Source: Syntrophales bacterium (GTDB lineage: Bacteria > Desulfobacterota > Syntrophia > Syntrophales > Fen-1087). Taken from it: a DNA stretch of 42,168 bases. Where the stretch lies: assembly GCA_030656035.1 (NCBI GenBank), contig JAUSOK010000184.1, positions 1-42,168 on the forward strand. Direction: 5' to 3'. Of this stretch, positions 15,716-25,208 are shown one piece after another (the stretch's first letter is position 1; each line of letters opens with the position of its first letter). The notes below the pieces were generated by a model. The model saw nothing but the letters and a program-made list of their open reading frames with translations, did no database searches and had not been told where the DNA came from. Both the position numbers and the translations under genes were made by a program.

Positions 15716-16726
15716 TTAAAGTTCCCGGCCGATATAAAGCGCCAGATCTCTCATCCGGCAGGCATAGCCGCTTTCATTATCGTACCAGGCAAATACTTTA
15801 ACGAAATTGCCTGCAAGCACGGCGGTCAAGGGCGCATCCACGATGCAAGAATAGGGGCTGCTGGTGAAATCCACGGAGACCAGTTCTTCTTCGCAGAAGG
15901 CCATGATATCCTTCAAATAACTGTTTGCAGCCGCCTTCAGCGCGCCGTTGACTTCATGGACCGTCACGGGCCGCCCGACTTCAACGGCCAGATCCACCAC
16001 GGAAACGTTCGGCGTCGGCACACGCAGCGCCAGCCCGTCAAGTTTTCCCATTAAATCCGGAATGACTTCGCCGATGGCCTTTGCTGCACCGGTTGACGTC
16101 GGAATGATGGAAAGCGCTGCCGCCCGGGAGCGTCTCAAATCTTTGTGCGAGCCGTCCAACAGTCTCTGGTCCATCGTATAGGCATGGACCGTCGTCATGA
16201 ACCCCCTGATAATCTTGAAATGATCATGCAGCACCTTGGCTATCGGCGCCAGGCAGTTGGTGGTGCAGGACGCATTGGAAATAATGTGATGCTTTTTCGG
16301 ATCGTAAGCGCTTTCATTGACCCCCATGACAAAGGTTCCATCCACCCCCTTGCCGGGAACGGCCAGAATGACCTTTCTGGCCCCCGCTCGAATATGCGCG
16401 GCCAGCTCATCCCTTTTTTTGAATTTTCCCGTGGATTCGAGGACAATGTCAATCCCCATCTTTTGCCAGGGAAGCTTGGAAATATCCTGCGTGACCGTGG
16501 TCACGGCAATGGTTTTTCCATCTACCACCAGGTTGCCGCCTTCGACGGAGACGTCCGCGCCGATTTTTCCGTGAACGGAGTCGTATTTCAGAAGATGAGC
16601 CAGGACTTCCGGCTTGGCCCTCGAATTAATCGCAACGATCTCAATATCGTCATAACCTATACAGGCCCGGACGATATAGCGACCGACCCGGCCGAAACCG
16701 TTAATGGCTACTTTTATTCCCATCAT
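15716..16726 (-). CDS. gap: Glyceraldehyde-3-phosphate dehydrogenase, type I
   Basis: The 336-residue protein has the Rossmann motif NGFGRVGR near the start, the catalytic Cys154 in SNASCTTNCLAP, and the C-terminal WYDNESGYACR. It oxidises glyceraldehyde 3-phosphate to 1,3-bisphosphoglycerate. After the second strand the sequence is AINSRAKPE (residues 32-40), where NAD-specific enzymes usually have an Asp (as in NDL); the Ser35 there suggests relaxed or NADP-type coenzyme use. Two adjacent ATG codons are possible; a strong AGGGGG site precedes both. tpiA follows, but the expected pgk between them is absent. Confidence 0.96.
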   Translation of the reverse strand: MMGIKVAINGFGRVGRYIVRACIGYDDIEIVAINSRAKPEVLAHLLKYDSVHGKIGADVSVEGGNLVVDGKTIAVTTVTQDISKLPWQKMGIDIVLESTGKFKKRDELAAHIRAGARKVILAVPGKGVDGTFVMGVNESAYDPKKHHIISNASCTTNCLAPIAKVLHDHFKIIRGFMTTVHAYTMDQRLLDGSHKDLRRSRAAALSIIPTSTGAAKAIGEVIPDLMGKLDGLALRVPTPNVSVVDLAVEVGRPVTVHEVNGALKAAANSYLKDIMAFCEEELVSVDFTSSPYSCIVDAPLTAVLAGNFVKVFAWYDNESGYACRMRDLALYIGREL

Positions 16727-16745
16727 TTACCCCCTGAACGGCGAT

Positions 16746-16769
16746 GACTTCGTAAAAAATCCGGATGCT
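16746..16769 (+). repeat. Repeat family 2, copy c (short remnant)
   Basis: The sequence GACTTCGTAAAAAATCCGG followed by ATGC matches the left arm of the palindromic repeat found complete at 17578-17703. It lies 20 bases upstream of the gap start in the 157-base gap to nth. No other element is visible in that gap. Confidence 0.5.
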
Positions 16770-16883
16770 GAAAGCGGGCGGATCATAGCCACAGTAAGGA
16801 GTGAAGTCAACACTTTTTTAACGATTCAAGAGATTTGCATCATGGCTGAAAAAGAGTTCGCAAGCGGCAAAGCTCTCATTTTA

Positions 16884-17540
16884 TTAACGGCTTTTGCCGA
16901 CGTTAATCCGATCGCAATAACTGCGCACAGGGCAGCGGCTGCAAAACGGAGAGACGGGACGGCAGACATGCTGGCCGAAAGCCACCATCAGCGTGTTGTA
17001 AAGCGTCCAGTAAGGCGCGGGCAGCTTTGAGCTCAGGGCGTCCTCTGTCTTTTCCGGGGTGTTTGTGGCAACGTATCCCAGGCGGTTGGAAATCCGGTGG
17101 ACGTGTGTGTCAACGCAAATGGCGGGCCTGCCGTACCCCAGAGAAACGACCAGATTGGCGGTCTTCCGGCCCACCCCCTTCAGGGCGAGCAGTTCTTCGA
17201 GCGTATCCGGAACGCGCGCCTGATGACGGTTGATCAACTCCCGGCAGATATCATGAATGGTTCCGGCCTTATTGCGATAGAAACCGACGGGATAGATGGC
17301 CTCGATGATGACGGCCTCCGGAAGTTGCAGCATTTCCGCCGGGGACTGGGCCAAGCGGAACAGCCTGGCGGCGGCGGCGGTGGTCGTTTCATCTTTTGTC
17401 CGCAGGCTCAGCAAGGTGGAAATGAGGATTTTGAAGGGGTCTGCACCCATTTCCGCCAGGTGAGAAACTACGGGCATGTCCCAATTCCGGAGGTTTTCCT
17501 GAAGCCGCGCCACGATCTGATGGATATTTTCATCATTCAT
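16884..17540 (-). CDS. nth: Endonuclease III (base-excision repair DNA glycosylase)
   Basis: The 218-residue enzyme removes oxidised pyrimidines and nicks at abasic sites. The helix-hairpin-helix LKGVGRKTANLVV carries the catalytic Lys, and VDTHVHRISNRLG holds the catalytic Asp. The C-terminal 4Fe-4S cluster ligands are intact as C-x6-C-x2-C-x5-C (CRPVSPFCSRCPVRSYC). I chose the ATG at 17540 (MNDENIHQIV). The open frame continues upstream to 17681, but that extra part is palindromic repeat DNA and not family-like. No clear ribosome site is visible, again because the repeat abuts the start. Confidence 0.94.
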   Translation of the reverse strand: MNDENIHQIVARLQENLRNWDMPVVSHLAEMGADPFKILISTLLSLRTKDETTTAAAARLFRLAQSPAEMLQLPEAVIIEAIYPVGFYRNKAGTIHDICRELINRHQARVPDTLEELLALKGVGRKTANLVVSLGYGRPAICVDTHVHRISNRLGYVATNTPEKTEDALSSKLPAPYWTLYNTLMVAFGQHVCRPVSPFCSRCPVRSYCDRINVGKSR

Positions 17541-17703
17541 GACGAACTCGCAAAAAGTCGAGAAATGAACCGAGAACGACGGCTTTGTAAAAAGCTCCGC
17601 AGGCAAGGCGCGCAAATCGTGAGGAGTGAGGCGTACTTGGCCGTACGCCGCAACGACGAAGGATGCAGCGCAACGCGGCATCCGGACTTTTTACGAAGCC
17701 GTC
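17541..17703 (+). repeat. Repeat family 2, complete copy (d) with a second unit (e)
   Basis: The full 126-bp copy runs 17578-17703 with imperfect ends GACGGCTTTGTAAAAAG and CTTTTTACGAAGCCGTC, and a central hairpin GGCGTAC-TTGGCC-GTACGCC. Directly before it, 17541-17580 holds GACGAACTCGCAAAAAGTCG plus a tail ending GAGAACGAC, matched at 32 of 40 positions by 41568-41607. The unit fills the whole gap between nth and fdhE. The fdhE stop codon lies within its last bases. Confidence 0.85.
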
Positions 17704-18529
17704 ATTCATAACCCTCTTCGTTGGCCAGAATATCCAGATGCAGGGTGGCGATATCTTCAACGTCAAGATTGGGTTCCCGCTTGGATTCCCGGAAATCAAC
17801 GATCTTGATATATCGCTTGCACTCGTTACAGACATCGACCCGGTATTGTTCATTCCCCTCGACGGTAAAGTAGGCCAGGGACTGCTGCTCTTCATTGCTG
17901 CAGAAAGGGCACTTGATCCTGAGAAAATGCCACTCGAAACCGCATTGATTGCAGAACAGGAAGCGCCCTTCTTCTCCCCGAATCTGCCCGATTTTCGGTT
18001 CCTTGCCGCAAATCGGGCAATAGCCTTCGGACCATTCGGAGCGGGCAATCACATCGGCATATTTTTGCGCCACGATTTCGAGGGACGGCCGGAGACTCTC
18101 CTCAAGAAACAGTTCGATGAGGTCAAAAAAATCTTCTTCCATCTCAGCGGGCGGCTCGTCCTCCTGCATGTAAAAGGAATTGAGGACCATTTTTTCAAAA
18201 TCATAGGAGCCATTCCTGATTTTTTCAGCCAGTTCCGTGGTTTCTCCGGGAGCCCTTTTTTCCGCGATGTCCAGAAGAGCCAGAAAGTATTCTCTGGGCT
18301 TGCTAAGGTCGAAGCAACCGCAGGAAAAGTCGATCAGCGGCAACCCGCCGACCATCTTTTTGGAGATCAGGCTTTCATCCACGGCCGTAAATACGTCGGC
18401 CATGTTATTGCGGTATTCCTCCCTGAGAATCAATATGTCAGATAGAATGTCCAAAAGTTCCACATAATGTGGGTTGGTTGTTTTGTAAGCTTCTATGGTC
18501 TTTAAAGATTCTTTAAGTATTTTCGGCAT
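17702..18529 (-). CDS. fdhE: FdhE-like formate dehydrogenase accessory protein
   Basis: The 275-residue protein resembles FdhE, a cytoplasmic factor that binds the formate dehydrogenase catalytic subunit and is needed for its activity. It carries four rubredoxin-like Cys pairs in order: CPICG, CNQCG, CPFC and CNEC, all in the C-terminal half (about residues 165-245), as in the family. The N-terminal part is helical. The TGA stop (17704-17702) is formed at the edge of a palindromic repeat, so the last residues (NEEGYE) may have been altered by that insertion. It is divergently oriented to the SurA-like gene. No formate dehydrogenase gene is in the window. Confidence 0.87.
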   Translation of the reverse strand: MPKILKESLKTIEAYKTTNPHYVELLDILSDILILREEYRNNMADVFTAVDESLISKKMVGGLPLIDFSCGCFDLSKPREYFLALLDIAEKRAPGETTELAEKIRNGSYDFEKMVLNSFYMQEDEPPAEMEEDFFDLIELFLEESLRPSLEIVAQKYADVIARSEWSEGYCPICGKEPKIGQIRGEEGRFLFCNQCGFEWHFLRIKCPFCSNEEQQSLAYFTVEGNEQYRVDVCNECKRYIKIVDFRESKREPNLDVEDIATLHLDILANEEGYE

Positions 18530-18645
18530 GTGTTGCGGTCTCCTGTTTATATGAATTGCTTTCAGCGATGAACGTCTATATCTGCTTTGGAAAACAAGTC
18601 AAGATAATATTTGGCCGGATACCTTGTTGCCGGCAATCTTTTCAC

Positions 18646-18678
18646 TTGACGCCGGGAATGAAAAACAGGCAGTATAAT
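18646..18678 (+). promoter_or_regulatory. Probable sigma-70 promoter of SurA-like gene and uvrA
   Basis: A consensus -10 box TATAAT lies at 18673-18678. The best upstream -35 candidate, TTGACG at 18646-18651, is 21 bases away, longer than the usual 17, so the -10 box is the firmer part. It stands 26 bases before the TTG start. Confidence 0.5.
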
Positions 18679-18704
18679 ACGATACCGTTACGAGGAGGGT
18701 CATT

Positions 18705-19673
18705 TTGAAAGGACGAAGATTGCTTTTAGGGATTTTTCTCATTGGCATCCTTGCGCCGGCAACCGGATTGAGCACGGTGGTTGACCGGATTGTTGCCGTC
18801 GTCAATGACGACATCATCACGCTGTCGGACTTGGAAAGCACCTTTCATCCCTATCAGAAAAGGATTGACGCCACTTACAAGGGTGTGGACAAGGACAAGA
18901 TCATTGCCGGCGGCCGCATCACGGTTTTAAACAGGATGATTGATAACAGGCTGATCGAACAATGGTCCAAAAAAGCCGGGATCGTCGTCAAAGACGATGA
19001 TGTCATGGATACCATCAAGGATCTGCTTCGCCGGCGGAATATTTCCATGGAGGCATTCACGCAAACCCTGGAACGGGAGGGTTCCAGCCTCGAAGCCTAT
19101 CGGCAGGACATGAAAGATCAGATGACCCGGATGCGCTTGTTGCGACGGGAACTCAAAACGAAAATTCTCGTCAGCGATGATGAAATCGGCGAACATTACG
19201 TCAAGCACCGTGACGAATATGAAGGCAAGGAAGCCGTTCGGATCAAGCAGATCCTGATCCTTCTGCCCCAGAATCCCGATCTCACCGTAAAGGCCAGGCT
19301 CAAGGCCAATGCCGAAAGCATACACAAGCGGTTGATCGACGGAGAATCTTTCGATCTGCTGGCGGCACAATTTTCGCAGGGGCCGTCGGCTGCCACGGGC
19401 GGCGATGTCGGCTTCCTGGAAAAAGGAACCATGCTGCCGGAGGTGGACGCCGTTGCCTTCCGCCTGACTAAAGATGAGATCAGCGAGATCATTGTCTCTC
19501 CGGTGGGTCTTCACATCATTAAAGTCCTGGACAGAAGGGGGGCCGGGGTCAAGCCAATCGGGGTCGTTCGCGAGGAGATCAAGGCAAAACTGGAAGAAGA
19601 AAAAATGGAAAAAAGCTACGAAGAATGGATCATTGATCTCCGCAAGAGATCCCACGTTGAGATTAGACTTTGA
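18705..19673 (+). CDS. SurA-like periplasmic peptidyl-prolyl isomerase/chaperone
   Basis: The 322-residue protein has a signal peptide (LLLGIFLIGILAPATGLS), then a SurA N-terminal chaperone domain (VDRIVAVVNDDIITLSDLE and following helices, to about residue 165) and one parvulin PPIase domain (about 180-275, with GGDVGFLEKGTMLPE). SurA-type proteins escort outer-membrane proteins in the periplasm; E. coli SurA has two parvulin domains, this has one. The start is TTG at 18705, supported by a strong GAGGAGGG site 7 bases before it and by the absence of any ATG before the mature part. Its TGA overlaps the TTG start of uvrA. Confidence 0.88.
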   Translation: MKGRRLLLGIFLIGILAPATGLSTVVDRIVAVVNDDIITLSDLESTFHPYQKRIDATYKGVDKDKIIAGGRITVLNRMIDNRLIEQWSKKAGIVVKDDDVMDTIKDLLRRRNISMEAFTQTLEREGSSLEAYRQDMKDQMTRMRLLRRELKTKILVSDDEIGEHYVKHRDEYEGKEAVRIKQILILLPQNPDLTVKARLKANAESIHKRLIDGESFDLLAAQFSQGPSAATGGDVGFLEKGTMLPEVDAVAFRLTKDEISEIIVSPVGLHIIKVLDRRGAGVKPIGVVREEIKAKLEEEKMEKSYEEWIIDLRKRSHVEIRL

Positions 19674-22540
19674 GTTACATCAGCATCAAGGGCGCCTCCC
19701 AGCACAATCTGAAACACATCAACATTGATATTCCCCGCGACAAGCTCGTCGTGATCACGGGCCTGAGCGGTTCCGGAAAATCCTCTCTGGCATTCGATAC
19801 GATTTATGCGGAAGGGCAGCGGCGGTATGTGGAATCGCTGTCCACATATGCCCGGCAATTTATCGGCCAGATGGACAAACCCGACGTCGAGTCCATCGAG
19901 GGCCTGTCCCCCGCAATTGCCATCGAACAGCGTAGCTCCAGTCAGAATCCCCGTTCCACAGTGGGAACCGTCACGGAAATCTATGATTATCTGCGGCTTC
20001 TTTTTGCCAGAATCGGCATTCCGCACTGCCATCAGTGCGGCCGGGAAATCATGTCCCAGACGATCGAGATGATGGCGGAAACCATTCTAACTTTTCCTGA
20101 AAACACAAAGATCCACCTGATGGCCCCGATCGTCAGGGGCAAAAAAGGCGAATATCAAAAAGAATTCAAAAAGTTGATCAAAGATGGCTATGTCCGCGTC
20201 CGCATCGACGGCCAGATCAAAGAGCTGACGGAAACTTTGAACCTGGATAAAAAAAGGCGTCATGATATTGATGTGGTGGTTGATCGACTGATCGTTAAAG
20301 ACGGAATCCGGAAAAGACTGCGGGATTCCCTGGAGATTGCCGCCAATCTGGCGGGGGGACTGGTGCGCGTCAATATCATCGGCGGCGCAGAGGAGGGCTT
20401 GCTGTTCAATGAGAAATACGCCTGTCCCGATTGCGGCGTCAGCGTGTCCGAACTCGCGCCCCGGATGTTTTCCTTTAACAGCCCCTATGGCGCCTGCCCG
20501 GACTGCGGCGGTCTCGGAACGCGGATGTACTTTGATGAGGAACTGGTCATTCCCGATACCGGTTTGTCCATTCGGGAAGGCGCCATTCTGCCCTGGGCGG
20601 GACGGAATTCCATGCCCTATTTTCAGATGCTGGAAGCCCTGTGTCAGCACTATCAGTTCGATATCAACACGCCTTTTAATCAGTTGCCCGAACACATTCA
20701 GGCGGTTCTTCTGAACGGGTCCGGATCGGAAAAGATCCGTTTTCATCTTGACCGGGGCGGGCGGCGTTTTTTTTTCGAAAAGCCTTTTGAGGGCATTCTG
20801 AATCAATTGGACCGGCGGTACCGGGAAACCCACTCCAATGCCGTCAGAATGGACTTGTCGCGTTACATCAATCTCCGGGAATGTCCCACCTGTCATGGGG
20901 CAAGGTTAAAAAAAGAGAGTCTTTCCGTCAAAATCGCCGGTCGGAACATCTACGATATTTGCCGGCTGTCCATCGGGGAGTGCCTGGCTTTCTTTACGGC
21001 CCTGCGCCTGACGCCCCAGGAAACCCTGATTTCTGAAAGAATCCTCAAGGAAATCAGGGAGCGCCTGCGCTTTCTGCTGGATGTGGGGATGGAATACATC
21101 AGCCTGGACCGCTCTGCCGGCAGCCTCTCCGGAGGGGAAGGCCAGCGGATTCGCCTGGCCACGCAGATCGGCTCGGGGCTCGTCGGCGTCCTCTACGTCC
21201 TGGACGAGCCGACCGTAGGTCTGCATCAACGGGATAACGTCCGCCTGATTGCGACGCTAAAACGACTGCGCGACATGGGCAACACGGTCCTGGTCGTGGA
21301 ACATGACCCGGATATGATGATGAATTCCGATCAGATCATCGACATGGGGCCGGGAGCGGGCATGCAGGGCGGCAAGGTGGTTTTTCAGGGCACCCCCGAA
21401 GCCATCTGCCGGTCGGATGAATCGCTGACCGGAAAATACCTGTCCGGGAAATTAACCATCCCTGTTCCGCACCGACGCCGGCCCCTGTCAAAAAGGGTCA
21501 TTCATCTTGAGGGGGCTTATGAGCACAATCTCAAGGGGATCGACATCAGAATTCCGGTAGGCGTTTTTACCGCCGTAACCGGCGTGTCCGGTTCAGGAAA
21601 AAGCACCATGATTATTGAAACGCTCTACAAGGTCATGACGCGGAGACTCGTGCGGAAGAAGAGCGTATCGGGACGGGTCAAACGGGTCGTGGATCTCGGC
21701 GGGATCGAACGGGTCATCCTCATGAGTCAGCAGCCGATTGGCCGGACTCCCCGGTCCAATCCCATCACGTACACCGGGGCGTTTGCCCCGATCCGCGATC
21801 TCTTTACGGGCTTGCCGGAAGCAAGGATCAGGGGTTACAAACCCGGCCGGTTCAGCTTCAATGTCAAGGGGGGGCGTTGTGAAAGCTGCGCAGGCAACGG
21901 TCTGATAAAAATTGAGATGCATTTCCTGCCGGATGTGTATGTGACCTGCGACGCCTGCCGCGGCAGTCGTTTCAACGCCGATACGCTGGAAATCCGTTAC
22001 AAGGAAAAAAACATTTCCGAGGTCCTGAATATGACCGTGAGTCAGGCCCTCGTTTTTTTTGAAAACATCCCTGCAATTTACGGCAAGCTCCAACTGCTGT
22101 TTGATGTGGGTCTGGGCTATCTCCGCCTCGGCCAGTCGGCGACGACCCTGTCCGGCGGCGAGGCGCAGCGGATCAAACTATCCCGGGAACTGGCCAAGCG
22201 GACGAACAGCAATACCCTTTATATCCTCGATGAGCCGACGATCGGCCTCCATTTCGCCGATATTCAGAAACTGCTCGATGTCCTCGCGAGGCTGGTGGAG
22301 ATGGGCAATACCGTCGTCGTTATCGAGCATAACCTCGATATCATCAAGTGCGCCGATCATGTTATTGATCTCGGCCCGGAAGGCGGGCCCGGGGGTGGAT
22401 ACATCGTTGCGTCGGGGACGCCGGAATCCATTACGGCGACGGACGCCTCCTTTACCGGCCAGCATCTGCGGGCGGTTCTACAAAAAACCTTTATTGTTGA
22501 TAATTGTGCAGACAGGCTTGACCGGCCCGATTTATTATGA
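19670..22540 (+). CDS. uvrA: UvrA, excinuclease ABC subunit A
   Basis: The 956-residue ATPase recognises DNA damage in nucleotide excision repair and loads UvrB. Both ABC modules are complete: Walker A motifs GLSGSGKSS (about residue 30) and GVSGSGKST (about 640), and signature motifs [12 protein letters not shown] and [12 protein letters not shown]. The zinc modules are present as CPDCG pairs near 250-280, CPTCHGARL near 410 and CESCAGNG...CDACRG near 740-765. It begins with TTG at 19670 inside the stop of the SurA-like gene (TTGA), so translation of the two is coupled. Length is slightly above the 940 residues of E. coli UvrA. Confidence 0.97.
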   Translation: MSYISIKGASQHNLKHINIDIPRDKLVVITGLSGSGKSSLAFDTIYAEGQRRYVESLSTYARQFIGQMDKPDVESIEGLSPAIAIEQRSSSQNPRSTVGTVTEIYDYLRLLFARIGIPHCHQCGREIMSQTIEMMAETILTFPENTKIHLMAPIVRGKKGEYQKEFKKLIKDGYVRVRIDGQIKELTETLNLDKKRRHDIDVVVDRLIVKDGIRKRLRDSLEIAANLAGGLVRVNIIGGAEEGLLFNEKYACPDCGVSVSELAPRMFSFNSPYGACPDCGGLGTRMYFDEELVIPDTGLSIREGAILPWAGRNSMPYFQMLEALCQHYQFDINTPFNQLPEHIQAVLLNGSGSEKIRFHLDRGGRRFFFEKPFEGILNQLDRRYRETHSNAVRMDLSRYINLRECPTCHGARLKKESLSVKIAGRNIYDICRLSIGECLAFFTALRLTPQETLISERILKEIRERLRFLLDVGMEYISLDRSAGSLSGGEGQRIRLATQIGSGLVGVLYVLDEPTVGLHQRDNVRLIATLKRLRDMGNTVLVVEHDPDMMMNSDQIIDMGPGAGMQGGKVVFQGTPEAICRSDESLTGKYLSGKLTIPVPHRRRPLSKRVIHLEGAYEHNLKGIDIRIPVGVFTAVTGVSGSGKSTMIIETLYKVMTRRLVRKKSVSGRVKRVVDLGGIERVILMSQQPIGRTPRSNPITYTGAFAPIRDLFTGLPEARIRGYKPGRFSFNVKGGRCESCAGNGLIKIEMHFLPDVYVTCDACRGSRFNADTLEIRYKEKNISEVLNMTVSQALVFFENIPAIYGKLQLLFDVGLGYLRLGQSATTLSGGEAQRIKLSRELAKRTNSNTLYILDEPTIGLHFADIQKLLDVLARLVEMGNTVVVIEHNLDIIKCADHVIDLGPEGGPGGGYIVASGTPESITATDASFTGQHLRAVLQKTFIVDNCADRLDRPDLL

Positions 22541-22604
22541 GAAAATACCGTAAAAGGTGCGGGAAACAATTATGAAAAACAGTTTCAACCCAGGAGGTAT
22601 GATC

Positions 22605-23288
22605 ATGCATAAAAAGATATTTCTGATCCTTTTTGCCTGTTTCTGGCTTGTTCTCTCCGGTTGCACGCAGGAATTGAAGAAACAGGTCTCAAGGCTTGAA
22701 ACGGAAAATCAGTTTTACCAGACGACTATTAACGAAAAACAGGCGCAAGTCAACAAGCTTGAGTTGGAAGTCTCCAGGCTTTCTTTTAGTAACGACGCCC
22801 TGCAGACCCTTCTGGATAAGAAACAGGCCGAAATCAACAGGCTGGAAGGGAAGGATGGAGAATTAAAAGAAGCGGTCCGACAAAAGGAAAGCCGGGCCGG
22901 CGCAGAGACGACAACAGCCGAGACGGAAGCCCTGAAAAAGCAGGTCGATGAGCTTAAGGCGCAGAGGGATGCAATCCGGAATGAAAAGACGGCCCTTGAG
23001 GAGCAACTGGCCAAACTCCGCGCGGTCCGGATCAAGGTTTTGACGGGAGACGGCAAACTGGCGTCGGCCACACAGATGGCCGAGATTGTCACGGCCATGG
23101 GATACAAAATCGAGAAAGTGGACAAGGCGCCTACCGCCAGCTTCTCGCGTCATACCGTTTTTTACGCCCCGGATTCCCGAAAGGATGCTGAAAATATCAC
23201 CAAACGCCTGGGGGGCAACGCCGTTGCCAGGCCCCTGAGCTGGCCCTCCATCTTCAACATCATTGTGGTGGCGGGGAAAGCATCCTGA
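22605..23288 (+). CDS. Coiled-coil lipoprotein with LytR_C-like domain
   Basis: The 227-residue protein starts at the ATG at 22605, 7 bases after an AGGAGG site; earlier ATGs in the frame lack such a site. The signal MHKKIFLILFACFWLVLSGC has lipobox LSGC, giving a lipid-anchored mature protein. Residues about 25-145 form a long coiled coil (for example LETENQFYQTTINEKQAQVN) with repeated Gln/Glu/Lys heptads. The last 70 residues (VRIKVLTGDGKLASATQMAE, then a TVFYAP strand) resemble the LytR_C domain (PF13399) of cell-envelope proteins. The partner is unknown. It lies 65 bases after uvrA. Confidence 0.78.
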   Translation: MHKKIFLILFACFWLVLSGCTQELKKQVSRLETENQFYQTTINEKQAQVNKLELEVSRLSFSNDALQTLLDKKQAEINRLEGKDGELKEAVRQKESRAGAETTTAETEALKKQVDELKAQRDAIRNEKTALEEQLAKLRAVRIKVLTGDGKLASATQMAEIVTAMGYKIEKVDKAPTASFSRHTVFYAPDSRKDAENITKRLGGNAVARPLSWPSIFNIIVVAGKAS

Positions 23289-23303
23289 GATACCGGATAG
23301 AGA

Positions 23304-25193
23304 TTAATTCTTTTCCTGCCTTTCCGGCTCGTCGATGAAGGGAATCGTCAGTTCGTAAGCCCCGTAAGCCAGCACGGCCTGAACGGAGAAGGGGGCTTTT
23401 TCAAAAACCTTGAGCATGGACTTATTGTCGGCCAGGACATCCGCCGTGAATCCCTCGACGCCGTTTTCCCGGGCGATGCGAATGAGCAGGTTAAACAGAA
23501 AGGTCGCGACGCCCCGTCCCTGATAGCTTTCATCCACAATAAAAGCCGTATCGGCGTATCGGCGGTCCTTGTCCTTCCGGCGGGCATAACGGGCTTCGGC
23601 GATGATCCTCTCCCGTCCGGATTCCTCGATCACACCGACAATGGACATCATGGAACGGTAATCCACATTGACGTACTCCTGCATCCGGTCATGGGGCATG
23701 GTCTTGATGGGGCTGAAGTAGCGATAATAAACGGCCTGGTCGGAAAAGCGATAGAACAACCGGCGCATTTCATCTTCGTCCGACGGCTTGATCGCCCGAA
23801 AGTGGATGCGCAGATTATCCCTGAAGGTATGGGTGCAGGCAATATTTTCCGGATAGAGGCGCCCCGACTCCGCAAAATAGATCTGGTCGGCATAGAGGAT
23901 TCTGGCGTTCTTGGCCTGCCGGACCAGTTCCGCCCGGTCATCGGGATGAGCGATATCGATCAGGGCCTGCGCCCGTTCGCGGAGCGTCCGTCCCGTCAGG
24001 TACGCCACGCCATACTCCGTAATGACCGTGTCCAGGGACTCACGATTGGAAAACTGGTAGGCGTAATCCGCGACGGAAAGGACGATATTGGCTTCACCTT
24101 TGCGGCTCCTGCTCGGGAGGGCAAAGATCGTCCGGCCGTTTTTCGAAAGCGCCGCACCCGTAACAATTTCCTGAACGGCGCCCGGACCGGCTGTTACATT
24201 CCCCTTGCCGGCATGCAGGGCGACATCCCCTGTCAGGTCTGCTTTTCTTGCCGGCACGATCGCAATATACTGGCTGTTCAAGCCGATATTCTTTGGATCC
24301 TGTGTGACATCAATGGGTTGGAATTCCACGAGCGGATTGCGATCGAGCCAGTGCATGAGTTCCGCGGTGCCCAGGGCATAGGATGCCAGTGATTTCCCCG
24401 GGAAAAAGGCCTTGCGGCGGTTCGTCACCGCGCCGCTCTTGACTATGTCCATCAGGGCATCCGTGAAGAATGGCGTATGAATCCCCAGGTGTTTTTTCCG
24501 GTTCAGATGCAGGGCCAGGGCATCGTAAAGCGGGCCGATCGAAAAGGAAATGCAACTGCCGTCCGTCACGACAGAGGCGACATGGGATGCCAGTTTATCA
24601 TATACCTCGTTGACGGGCCATCGCTCCAGATAAATGGGCGGCTCTGTCGCCATGACGAGGCAGTCGAATTCTTCGGCGCGCACGAGGGTGTCGCCCAGAG
24701 TCAGGGGAACCTGTTCATTGATTTCGCCCACCACTACTGTCGCGTGTTCCATGGCATGGCGGGCCACGTCAACCCCCACGCCGAGACTGGCATAGCCGGA
24801 CTCGTCAAAAGGCGTAATCTGGATAAAGGCCATATCGATCCGGATCGCCCCCGACTTGAATAACCAGGGGATGCGCGAAAACCGGCTCGGGATCAGATCT
24901 ACCCGCCCCTCACGGATGGCGGCGTCGGCGATCCATCCGGAATAAAACGTTTTCAGACGGTATTTTTTCGAGTAGCGGGCATCAATGGACGGCGTATCGC
25001 CGAGGCTGATCAACTGAATCATTTCAAGATCCTGGAGGTTTAGTTGATCGGATGCCATCAGGTGTTTGACGAGCGTGCGGGGTTCGGCCATGCCTGTTCC
25101 AACGAAGATGCTCATGCCCGGTTCAACGCGCGCCAGGACATCTTCGGGCGATACGATCTTTTTTTTCCAGGAAACGGCCTTTGTCTCAGCCAT
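23304..25193 (-). CDS. Acetyl-CoA hydrolase/transferase fused to GNAT acetyltransferase
   Basis: Residues about 1-450 form a class I CoA-transferase of the acetyl-CoA hydrolase / 4-hydroxybutyrate CoA-transferase group (IQITPFDESGYASLGVGVD, GKGNVTAGPG, ITEYGVAYLTG). Residues about 465-615 form a GNAT domain with the acetyl-CoA binding motif QGRGVA in DESYQGRGVATFLFN. Such fusions are known in deltaproteobacteria. In canonical members the catalytic Glu sits in an HTE motif; here residues 239-245 read HTPFFTD, with Pro241 in that place. The protein may therefore bind CoA esters without normal transferase chemistry. AAGGAGTCACGC precedes the ATG at 25193. It converges on the lipoprotein gene with only 15 bases between. 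Confidence 0.88.
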   Translation of the reverse strand: MAETKAVSWKKKIVSPEDVLARVEPGMSIFVGTGMAEPRTLVKHLMASDQLNLQDLEMIQLISLGDTPSIDARYSKKYRLKTFYSGWIADAAIREGRVDLIPSRFSRIPWLFKSGAIRIDMAFIQITPFDESGYASLGVGVDVARHAMEHATVVVGEINEQVPLTLGDTLVRAEEFDCLVMATEPPIYLERWPVNEVYDKLASHVASVVTDGSCISFSIGPLYDALALHLNRKKHLGIHTPFFTDALMDIVKSGAVTNRRKAFFPGKSLASYALGTAELMHWLDRNPLVEFQPIDVTQDPKNIGLNSQYIAIVPARKADLTGDVALHAGKGNVTAGPGAVQEIVTGAALSKNGRTIFALPSRSRKGEANIVLSVADYAYQFSNRESLDTVITEYGVAYLTGRTLRERAQALIDIAHPDDRAELVRQAKNARILYADQIYFAESGRLYPENIACTHTFRDNLRIHFRAIKPSDEDEMRRLFYRFSDQAVYYRYFSPIKTMPHDRMQEYVNVDYRSMMSIVGVIEESGRERIIAEARYARRKDKDRRYADTAFIVDESYQGRGVATFLFNLLIRIARENGVEGFTADVLADNKSMLKVFEKAPFSVQAVLAYGAYELTIPFIDEPERQEKN

Positions 25194-25208
25194 GCGTGAC
25201 TCCTTGGA

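Noticed and set aside
17541-17681. N-terminal extension of endonuclease III
   Set aside because: The open frame upstream of 17540 is palindromic repeat DNA, and the family start is at MNDENIHQ.
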